A DNA stretch of 11,604 bases, taken from NCBI GenBank assembly GCA_021780795.1, contig JAJXYA010000095.1, positions 1 to 11,604 on the forward strand, in the 5' to 3' direction. Shown in pieces: positions 7,015 through 11,604 of this stretch (its first letter is position 1; each line of letters starts with the position of its first letter). Made by a program: the position numbers and the translations under genes. Source of the DNA: Bacillota bacterium. GTDB taxonomy: Bacteria; Bacillota_A; Clostridia; Clostridiales; Clostridiaceae. A model generated the notes under the pieces. The model ran no database searches. It was given only the letters and a program-made list of their open reading frames with translations, and was not told the origin of the DNA.

Positions 7015-7366
7015 AACTTATGGATGTTTCTTTAAATAACCTGTCATAGTCACTTATATAGTCATCAATGTATTCTCCAATGACCTCAATAAAATTAATA
7101 GGAGAAACTAAATTACTACTCAACATCTTTGCTAGAGCTTGGACTTTATGTCTTTGAGGACTAATATTTTTAACACAATCTCTTTCAATATTAAAAACTT
7201 TACCCAAGGAATTATCTCTTCTTTCTATAACTATTCCATAAGATTGTACTTCTTTAACAACACCTTCATCTAAAAGCTTTAAAGAATTTCTTGTAACGAT
7301 GTATTCATATGTGTAGTCAACACCTTCAGAGCTAAGCGACTTTGATAAAATATCTACTACATTCAT
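7013..7366 (-). CDS. Small conserved protein resembling DUF6514 family
   Basis: 117 residues from the ATG at 7364-7366, placed 7 nt after a GGAGGG ribosome site; an in-frame ATG at 7379-7381 overlaps that site and is rejected. There is no signal peptide or membrane segment, so it is probably cytosolic. The body contains TYEYIVTRNSLKLLDE, VKEVQSYGIVIERRD, an NISPQRHKV segment, and a C-terminal VSPINFIEVIGEYIDDYISDYD. The QSYGI.IER and ISPQRHKV patterns are what I associate with the clostridial DUF6514 proteins. The family has no established function, and none is proposed. It is transcribed alone: its own terminator lies downstream and a long intergenic region upstream, where it is divergent from fprA. 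Real-gene confidence is high because of the ribosome site, terminator and codon use. Confidence 0.8.
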   Translation of the reverse strand: MNVVDILSKSLSSEGVDYTYEYIVTRNSLKLLDEGVVKEVQSYGIVIERRDNSLGKVFNIERDCVKNISPQRHKVQALAKMLSSNLVSPINFIEVIGEYIDDYISDYDRLFKETSIS

Positions 7367-7531
7367 TAAATATCCCTCCATTTATAATATATTTATATAT
7401 TATCATTGCACAATGAAAAAACTTGTCATTCTATATACTCAATAAATATTTTTTTATCGATATTTTACGACAATAACAAGTATTTTCTTACTTTATTTTT
7501 CAATAATATCCCATAATTATATATATTTATA

Positions 7532-7551
7532 ATGATTCAGAGAAGAATCAT
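7532..7551. repeat. Perfect inverted repeat, 7-nt arms, 6-nt spacer
   Basis: ATGATTC (7532-7538) and GAATCAT (7545-7551) flank AGAGAA. No T-run follows on either strand, so it is not an obvious terminator. A protein-binding site is possible; chance occurrence in AT-rich DNA cannot be excluded. Confidence 0.4.
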
Positions 7552-7592
7552 GCCGATTTATAATATATTTATCATAATTTTAAATTTGTTTT

Positions 7593-7610
7593 ATTTAGAA
7601 TTTTCTAAAT
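7593..7610. repeat. Perfect inverted repeat, 8-nt arms, upstream of the fprA promoter
   Basis: ATTTAGAA (7593-7600) and TTCTAAAT (7603-7610) are separated by two bases, about 48 bp upstream of the fprA -35 box. The 2-nt spacer suits a dimeric DNA-binding protein better than an RNA hairpin. An operator for an oxygen-, peroxide- or NO-responsive regulator would fit the gene's role, but no specific regulator's consensus is recognised. Confidence 0.45.
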
Positions 7611-7657
7611 ATTATACATGTAACATATCAATATCATAATTTTTTACACCAAATTCA

Positions 7658-7686
7658 TTGACTTTTCAATTTCAATATTATAAAAT
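7658..7686 (+). promoter_or_regulatory. Sigma-A-type promoter of fprA
   Basis: TTGACT (7658-7663) and TAAAAT (7681-7686) with an ideal 17-bp spacer, each one base off consensus. The start would be near 7693, giving a leader of about 73 nt that carries two short palindromes before an AGGGAG ribosome site. Confidence 0.75.
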
Positions 7687-7765
7687 GTAAATAATAATAA
7701 TTATCCTTTGGATGACAAAACTTTAACAAATCCTACTGGATAATATATTTTTAGGGAGTGATATT

Positions 7766-8968
7766 ATGAAAGCTATAGAAATAAAAAAAGATATTCATTG
7801 GATTGGTGCCTTGGACCCTGATTTAAGAATATTTGATATTGTTATGTATACACCCTTTGGTACTACATACAATTCTTATGTTGTTAAAGGAGAAACTAAA
7901 ACTGCCGTATTTGAAACTGTAAAAGAAAAATGCTTTGATGAGTATGTTGAAAGATTAACCTCACTTTCTGTAGACATTTCAAAAATCGACTACATAGTTG
8001 TAAACCATACGGAGCCTGACCACGCTGGTTCTGTTGCAAAGCTGCTACAAATTTCTAAAAATGCTAAAGTTGTAGGTTCCTCTAATGCTATAAGATTTTT
8101 GAAGGCTATAGTAAATCATGATTTTGAATATATTGAAGTTAAAGACGGAGATTCGCTAGATTTAGGCGGCAAAACTTTAAAATTTATATCTGCACCATTT
8201 TTACATTGGCCAGATTCCATTTACACATACCTAGAAGAAGATAAAATTCTTTTTAGCTGTGATTCCTTTGGAGCTCACTACTGCTTAGATGAAGTATTTA
8301 ACGATAAAATTGTTAACAAAGAAGATTATTTATCTGCTTTAAAATATTATTTTGATGGTATAATGGGTCCCTTTAAAGCCTATGTGTTAAAAGTTTATGA
8401 CAAAATAAAGGATGTCCCAATAGATATAATTTGTCCAGGCCATGGTCCAATATTAAGAGAAAATCCAAAAGAAGTAATAGAGCTATATAAGACTTGGTCT
8501 TCTGAAAAGGAAATAGATGAAACAAAAATATCTATATTTTATGTATCAGCCTATGGATATACAAAAGAGCTTGCCGAGCAAATTGCTAAAGGAATAAAAA
8601 GCATTAGCAATTACAACGTTTCTTTGTATGACGTAATATATAATAAGCAAGAGGAACTTGTAAATGAAATCAACACTTCTAAAGCTGTTTTATTTGGTTC
8701 TCCAACAATAAACGGAGATGCCTTAAAGCCAATTTGGGATTTAATAAGCTTTATGAACCCTCTAATTCATAGCAAAAAACCTGTTGCAGCTTTTGGCTCC
8801 TATGGTTGGAGCGGAGAAGCAGTGCCAAGTATGGAAAAAAGATTTACAGCACTAAGATTAAACACTTTAGTACCAGGACTTAAGGTCAACTTAAAACCAT
8901 CTACAGAAGAACTTGAAGAAGGCTTTAAATTTGGTGTACAATTTGCAGAAAAATTAAAAACACTGTGA
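7766..8968 (+). CDS. fprA: Flavodiiron protein (oxygen/NO reductase)
   Basis: Cytosolic flavodiiron protein, 400 residues, the two-domain class. It reduces O2 to water and/or NO to N2O and helps anaerobes survive exposure; electrons usually come from rubredoxin or a rubredoxin reductase, neither of which is in the window. The beta-lactamase-like domain (1 to about 250) has every diiron ligand at the expected spacing: His81, Glu83, Asp85 and His86 in HTEPDHAGS, then His147, Asp166 and His226 (CPGHGP). The flavodoxin domain (about 255-400) has the FMN phosphate loop SAYGYT (261-266) and GSPTING. The ATG at 7766 follows AGGGAG. It is the only confident plus-strand gene, with its own promoter and terminator. 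The ligand set is complete, so activity is expected; whether O2 or NO is preferred cannot be read from sequence. Confidence 0.96.
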   Translation: MKAIEIKKDIHWIGALDPDLRIFDIVMYTPFGTTYNSYVVKGETKTAVFETVKEKCFDEYVERLTSLSVDISKIDYIVVNHTEPDHAGSVAKLLQISKNAKVVGSSNAIRFLKAIVNHDFEYIEVKDGDSLDLGGKTLKFISAPFLHWPDSIYTYLEEDKILFSCDSFGAHYCLDEVFNDKIVNKEDYLSALKYYFDGIMGPFKAYVLKVYDKIKDVPIDIICPGHGPILRENPKEVIELYKTWSSEKEIDETKISIFYVSAYGYTKELAEQIAKGIKSISNYNVSLYDVIYNKQEELVNEINTSKAVLFGSPTINGDALKPIWDLISFMNPLIHSKKPVAAFGSYGWSGEAVPSMEKRFTALRLNTLVPGLKVNLKPSTEELEEGFKFGVQFAEKLKTL

Positions 8969-8974
8969 AAAATA

Positions 8975-9007
8975 AAGCAGCCAATAAGCTTTAATTATTG
9001 GCTGTTT
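8975..9007. terminator. Bidirectional terminator between fprA and the lipoprotein gene
   Basis: Perfect 10-bp stem (8978-8987 with 8995-9004) and a 7-nt loop, extendable by wobble and A-T pairs to 8975-9007. On the plus strand a short TTT follows for fprA; on the minus strand a better tail (CTTTATTTTT) follows for the convergent lipoprotein gene. The lipoprotein stop codon (8991-8993) lies inside the loop. Confidence 0.85.
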
Positions 9008-9596
9008 CTAGTTTGCTTAATTCTACTTGTCCATTGTCTAAAAATGTCTTGTTATTTGTATTGAAGGTATCGCTCATAACTAAAAGCTTATTTATTTCAG
9101 TATTTGAACTGATTTGTTCTTGCTCACTAGTAGCAGTAGACTTTATCCAATTTGAATCGCTATCGCTTATATTTTGGAAATCATTTACTATGTACCAAAT
9201 TCCATTTTCCTTTTTTAAAGCAATAACCTCTAGGTCTGGTTTAGGATTTGTTATACCATCAAAATATGTGTTGAAGGTACTTGTCATAACCGCATAATTC
9301 CCGTGAGTTTTTACATTATATAATTTAATAAGCTGAATTTTCTTCACCTTATAAGCTTTTATCATTAATTTTACATTCCCCACACCGGACATTTTAGCAT
9401 TTAAAAAATAATCGCTTAAAGTACTATTAGATGCTGAAGCTTCATTAGAATAATAACTTTTTATAGTATTTTCAACAGTTGTCCTATCAGCATTGATGTT
9501 TTTTGTAGCCTCACCTGCTCCATTATTACCACAACCACACGCAGCTACAATTACAGCAAAAATAAAAATAAACAGTTTAATTATTATCTTTTTCAC
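8991..9596 (-). CDS. Predicted lipoprotein of unknown function
   Basis: 201 residues from a GTG at 9594-9596 with a GTAGGT ribosome site 8 nt upstream; an ATG two bases away is in another frame and meets a stop at once. The N-terminus MKKIIIKLFIFIFAVIVAAC is a lipoprotein signal peptide with lipobox VAAC, giving lipidation at Cys20 and export to the outer membrane face. After a polar linker, residues about 38-145 (VENTIKSYYSNEAS, then YAVMTSTFNTYFDG, then LKKENGIWYIVNDFQNI) have the helix-then-strand pattern of NTF2-like or DUF4878-type domains, a tentative impression only. The C-terminus is polar and Ser/Thr/Asn-rich. No catalytic motif is seen. It has its own good promoter and a terminator shared with fprA, so it is a single-gene unit downstream of manC. 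Confidence 0.8.
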   Translation of the reverse strand: MKKIIIKLFIFIFAVIVAACGCGNNGAGEATKNINADRTTVENTIKSYYSNEASASNSTLSDYFLNAKMSGVGNVKLMIKAYKVKKIQLIKLYNVKTHGNYAVMTSTFNTYFDGITNPKPDLEVIALKKENGIWYIVNDFQNISDSDSNWIKSTATSEQEQISSNTEINKLLVMSDTFNTNNKTFLDNGQVELSKLETANN

Positions 9597-9643
9597 ATAC
9601 TTATACCTACTATTCTTAAATTTTTTCCAAACCTTCGAATAGA

Positions 9644-9672
9644 ATTTTACACGAAAAAAACAAAAATGTAAA
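9644..9672 (-). promoter_or_regulatory. Sigma-A-type promoter of the lipoprotein gene
   Basis: On the minus strand TTTACA (complement of 9667-9672) and TAAAAT (complement of 9644-9649) with a 17-bp, T-rich spacer. The predicted start is near 9637, about 40 nt upstream of the GTG start codon. Confidence 0.7.
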
Positions 9673-9697
9673 TATACATATAAAATGTTTATACATT
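9665..9697 (-). terminator. Possible weak terminator of manC
   Basis: Six-base arms (9665-9670 and 9692-9697) with extra imperfect inner pairing, followed on the minus strand by a T-tract interrupted by one G. The stem starts inside the last manC codons. The T-tract is also the spacer of the next gene's promoter. The arms are AT-rich, so stability is low. Confidence 0.35.
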
Positions 9698-10738
9698 ATT
9701 AATCACTTTATTTTTCACCTCTTTAATCTTGTCCAAACTATCCTTATGGGCAATTAAAATAATATCACTACTCTCCACTACCAGTATGTTATCCATGCCC
9801 AAAATAACTATAGGCTTATCTTTTGAAACTATTAAATTATTATCGCCATCAATAGCCATTCCTTTTCCCTTAAAAATATTGTTACCGTTACTTTTCTCAC
9901 TATATCTTTCTACCGAATTCCAACTTCCAACATCATCCCAGCCAAAATCACCTATAATAACAAAAACATTTTTTGCCTTTTCCATTATTCCAAAATCTAC
10001 TGAAATGCTATTTACTTTCATATATATCTTATTACAGCTTTCTTTGAAGTGTTCATAGCTTTTAAAATCTAATCCCTTCAAAATATTATATGTGTCATAC
10101 AAATATTTTTTTGCTAAAGAAAGCAAAGTATTAACATTCCATATATACATACCTGCATTCCATAAATAATTGCCAGCCTCTAGAAAAAGCTCTGCCCTTT
10201 TAAGGTTTGGCTTTTCAATAAAGCTTTCAACTTTAATAATTTTTTTATCTGTGTTCATTTTGTTATATCTTATGTAACCATAGCCTGTCTCAGCTCTTGT
10301 TGGCTTAACCCCTATCGTTATGGTAGCCCCTTTATTGCTCAAAATAAAATCGTAGCTTTCCTTTAATATATTTCTAAATTTTTCTTCCTCTGTTATTTGA
10401 TGATCTGATGGAAATACTGCAATAACTGCATCATTACAAATACTTTTGATGTAAAATGCAGATAAAATAATAGATGGTGCTGTATTTTTTCCTACAGGCT
10501 CAATTATTATATTCTCATAAGGAAGCTGTGAAAGCTGCTCCTTTACTAAAACTTCATAAGCTTTTGCCGTAACCACAAATATTCTTTCAATAGGAATTAA
10601 ACCCTTTAGTCTATTTACCGTCATTTGAAGCATAGTTTCATTTCCAAGCAAACTTAAAAATTGTTTTGGTTTATTTTCTGTAGATAAAGGCCAAAACCTT
10701 TCACCTTTACCACCAGCCATTATTAAAGCACAAAGCAT
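9689..10738 (-). CDS. manC: Mannose-1-phosphate guanylyltransferase
   Basis: Makes GDP-mannose from mannose-1-phosphate and GTP for cell-surface glycans. The 349 residues match the short, monofunctional GDP-mannose pyrophosphorylase; the fused type with a C-terminal isomerase domain is about 470. ALIMAGGKGERFWPLST (4-20) with KPKQF (23-27) is the nucleotide-binding signature of sugar-phosphate nucleotidylyltransferases. FPSDH (109-113) holds the metal-binding Asp, and SFIEKPNLKRAELFLEAGNYLWNAGMY (172-198) is the sugar-phosphate site. The ATG at 10736-10738 follows an AGGAGG site. No phosphomannomutase, isomerase or glycosyltransferase gene is adjacent, so partners lie elsewhere. Between the gene and the upstream toxin-antitoxin module is a structured non-coding block; a terminator hairpin ends 6 nt before the ribosome site, so its promoter is unclear. 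Confidence 0.92.
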   Translation of the reverse strand: MLCALIMAGGKGERFWPLSTENKPKQFLSLLGNETMLQMTVNRLKGLIPIERIFVVTAKAYEVLVKEQLSQLPYENIIIEPVGKNTAPSIILSAFYIKSICNDAVIAVFPSDHQITEEEKFRNILKESYDFILSNKGATITIGVKPTRAETGYGYIRYNKMNTDKKIIKVESFIEKPNLKRAELFLEAGNYLWNAGMYIWNVNTLLSLAKKYLYDTYNILKGLDFKSYEHFKESCNKIYMKVNSISVDFGIMEKAKNVFVIIGDFGWDDVGSWNSVERYSEKSNGNNIFKGKGMAIDGDNNLIVSKDKPIVILGMDNILVVESSDIILIAHKDSLDKIKEVKNKVINNV

Positions 10739-10757
10739 AATTACTCCTCCTATAAAA

Positions 10758-10794
10758 AAACTACTATTTGTAAATATTTTACAAATAGTAGTTT
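10758..10794 (-). terminator. 17-bp-stem hairpin terminator touching the manC ribosome site
   Basis: Perfect arms (10758-10774 and 10778-10794) with a 3-nt loop. On the minus strand the stem's last three Ts run into four more (seven Ts), then ATAGGAGG, the manC ribosome site. On the plus strand no T-tract follows, so it acts on the minus strand. It may end the upstream hepT transcript or act as an attenuator of manC. Confidence 0.7.
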
Positions 10795-10826
10795 ATCACA
10801 CTTCCATTTTTTTGTATAGAAAATTC

Positions 10827-10900
10827 TATCCGATGACTACCATCCGTAACACTCCCATCTTCTTCAAAGTGGGAGATGACGGCTGCTATGTCCCTGGATA
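10827..10900 (-). ncRNA. Candidate structured RNA element, GC-rich nested stems
   Basis: About half G+C in AT-rich surroundings, with no reading frame. Nested pairings: outer 10827-10831 with 10896-10900 (TATCC/GGATA), middle 10844-10847 with 10879-10882 (CCGT/ACGG), inner 10852-10857 with 10870-10875 (CTCCCA/TGGGAG) plus a CTT/AAG extension (10859-10861 with 10867-10869). A large asymmetric internal loop of about a dozen bases on each side separates outer and middle stems, as in RNAs whose loops carry function. The pairings are equally valid on both strands; minus is assumed from the flanking hairpins and genes. No known riboswitch class is recognised. It may be a free-standing RNA, a manC leader, or the end of an IS200/IS605-type or MITE-like element. 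Confidence 0.4.
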
Positions 10901-10911
10901 ACGATTTCTAA

Positions 10912-10946
10912 GTTTCAGATGGAGTAAAAAAAACTCCACCTGAAAC
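10912..10946 (-). repeat. 14-bp hairpin with homopolymer loop after hepT
   Basis: Arms 10912-10925 and 10933-10946 enclose seven As (seven Ts on the minus strand). Pairing is complete in minus-strand RNA with one G.U wobble; on the plus strand that pair is an A-C mismatch. It starts 12 bp after the hepT stop. No T-run follows the stem, so a classical terminator is unlikely. Confidence 0.6.
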
Positions 10947-10958
10947 CAAGAACTCTGT

Positions 10959-11372
10959 TTATATGTATTCGATAATTATTTTAACAAATTGCTCCAAATC
11001 GGTTAAACTAGAGTTTATTATATCATAAACTAATTCTCTGTCCAATTTTAAATAATCATGAACAAGAATATTCCTAAAACCAGCCATATTGCATAAATTA
11101 TTTTTTAACGTTTCATCAATTATTTTATTTTCATATAAAACTATGAATAAATCTTTATTATTTTCTGGTTTTCTATATCTCATGTCTGATATAACATGAT
11201 TACCTATGTCTAAAATACACTCAATACTCAAATGTAAAAACCTTTCCGAAGAACCATATAGCATTGGTTCACTAATGTAAGTTTTTTTATCATACTTTTT
11301 AACAGAATTCAATATACTTATATATTCTTTCAGTTTATCGATTCTTGAAATAACCACTGCTCTTTTAACCAT
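10959..11372 (-). CDS. hepT: HepT-like HEPN toxin (type VII toxin-antitoxin)
   Basis: Toxin of a HepT-MntA pair, 137 residues, mostly helical. FRNILVHDYLKLD carries the HEPN motif R-X4-H-X-Y with Arg100, His105 and Tyr107. In characterised HepT proteins Arg and His form the RNase site, and the Tyr is AMPylated by MntA to neutralise the toxin. The motif is intact, so an active toxin is predicted. The ATG at 11370-11372 follows GGGGAGTG, a ribosome site that overlaps the antitoxin's TGA stop. An in-frame TTG at 11385-11387 is less likely because it would precede that site. The spacing to mntA is 4 bp, implying translational coupling with antitoxin made first. A 14-bp hairpin and a structured non-coding block follow downstream. 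The name refers to family membership. Confidence 0.87.
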   Translation of the reverse strand: MVKRAVVISRIDKLKEYISILNSVKKYDKKTYISEPMLYGSSERFLHLSIECILDIGNHVISDMRYRKPENNKDLFIVLYENKIIDETLKNNLCNMAGFRNILVHDYLKLDRELVYDIINSSLTDLEQFVKIIIEYI

Positions 11373-11376
11373 AATT

Positions 11377-11604
11377 TCACTCCCCAAAATATCTATCTTT
11401 CTTTATATTCTCAACAAGTTCATTATCGTAAATATCAGAATAATATTTGAAATCAAAATACTCTCTTAGAGTCAATGACTCAAAATCTCCTCTTGTAATT
11501 TCATCATCTTTTATTACTATTCCACTTCTAATTATTTCATATTGTAAAAGAAGAGTTGCTCCTTTTATTGAAACCAAATCAATTTCTTTTTTCAAAAAAG
11601 CCTT
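11377..11604 (-). CDS. mntA: MntA-like nucleotidyltransferase antitoxin, C-terminal part
   Basis: The last 75 residues of a gene that enters from the window's right edge on the minus strand; no true start is visible, and an in-frame TTG at 11593-11595 is only an internal codon. The segment EIDLVSIKGATLLLQYEIIRSGIVI, followed by LTLREYFDFKYYSDIY, matches the C-terminal half of minimal nucleotidyltransferases paired with HepT. Those antitoxins transfer AMP to a tyrosine of the toxin. The GSxxxG...SDxD catalytic motif should lie just outside the window, so activity cannot be judged. The TGA stop (11377-11379) is 4 bp from the hepT start. Assignment rests on this tail plus the adjacent, well-marked HepT. 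Confidence 0.78.
   Translation of the reverse strand, partial: KAFLKKEIDLVSIKGATLLLQYEIIRSGIVIKDDEITRGDFESLTLREYFDFKYYSDIYDNELVENIKKDRYFGE

Larger units (their letters stand above)
7367..7765. other. Divergent intergenic region between DUF6514-like gene and fprA
   Basis: 399 bp with no gene-like reading frame, very AT-rich. It holds the fprA promoter (7658-7686), a perfect 7-nt-arm inverted repeat at 7532-7551, an 8-nt-arm one at 7593-7610, and a 16-bp exact direct repeat (7381-7396 and 7557-7572; low complexity). Two short ATCC...GGAT palindromes (7703-7713 and 7730-7741) lie in the fprA leader. The minus-strand promoter for the DUF6514-like gene could not be placed with confidence; a GATAAT hexamer about 35 bp upstream of its start has no good -35 partner. 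Confidence 0.7.

Noticed and set aside
7381..7572. 16-bp exact direct repeat (7381-7396, 7557-7572) as a mobile-element or attachment site
   Set aside because: It is made only of A and T in an AT-rich region, so chance is likely, and nothing between the copies looks mobile.
10816..10829. ATAGAA/TTCTAT palindrome as an operator or hairpin
   Set aside because: Short, AT-rich, with a 2-nt spacer, and partly overlapping the outer stem of the larger element.
10801..10950. Known riboswitch (c-di-GMP, TPP, ZTP, THF, guanidine, fluoride, ydaO) or T-box upstream of manC
   Set aside because: I compared the loops from memory with these conserved cores and none match; left as an unclassified structured element.
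10801..10950. CRISPR array
   Set aside because: There is no series of equal repeats with spacers; the pairings are hairpin arms, not direct repeats.

Overview
The window is very AT-rich, uses strong Shine-Dalgarno sites, and carries a spore-type lipoprotein gene, a flavodiiron oxygen/NO reductase and a split transketolase. Together these point to an anaerobic, endospore-forming Firmicute, most likely Clostridium in the strict sense. This is inferred from gene content and protein resemblance; no search was run. Almost all genes lie on the minus strand. The one clear exception is fprA.

Layout by position. (a) 1-2201, minus: a split transketolase (N-terminal subunit, then C-terminal subunit) followed by the 5' part of a YitT-family membrane protein cut by the window edge; gaps are 12 and 16 bp, so probably one operon. 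(b) 2400-6983, minus: acpS - nnr - GerS-like lipoprotein - alr - mazE - mazF, ending in a hairpin terminator. This is close to the conserved Bacillus/Clostridium acpS-lipoprotein-alr-mazEF neighbourhood. It joins acyl-carrier-protein activation, NAD(P)HX repair, a sporulation/germination lipoprotein, D-alanine supply and an mRNA-interferase toxin-antitoxin pair. mazEF also has its own strong promoter at 3125-3154. (c) 6994-7366, minus: a small conserved protein resembling the DUF6514 family, with its own terminator. (d) 7367-7765: a divergent intergenic region holding the fprA promoter and several inverted repeats. (e) 7766-8968, plus: fprA, convergent with (f) a lipoprotein gene at 8991-9596, the two sharing a bidirectional terminator. 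(g) 9689-10738, minus: a stand-alone mannose-1-phosphate guanylyltransferase. (h) 10739-10958: a non-coding stretch with a 17-bp-stem terminator touching the manC ribosome site, a GC-rich nested-stem element and a 14-bp hairpin. (i) 10959-11604, minus: a HepT toxin and the C-terminal part of its MntA antitoxin (type VII toxin-antitoxin).

Most of the window is ordinary core genome. The least explained part is the structured non-coding block at 10758-10946 between hepT and manC. It is about half G+C in a very AT-rich setting and folds on paper into nested stems. One of its hairpins has a G.U wobble that pairs only in minus-strand RNA. It could be a structured RNA, a remnant end of a small mobile element, or a leader controlling manC. 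Sequence alone does not decide between these. I did not find a convincing large new system here.
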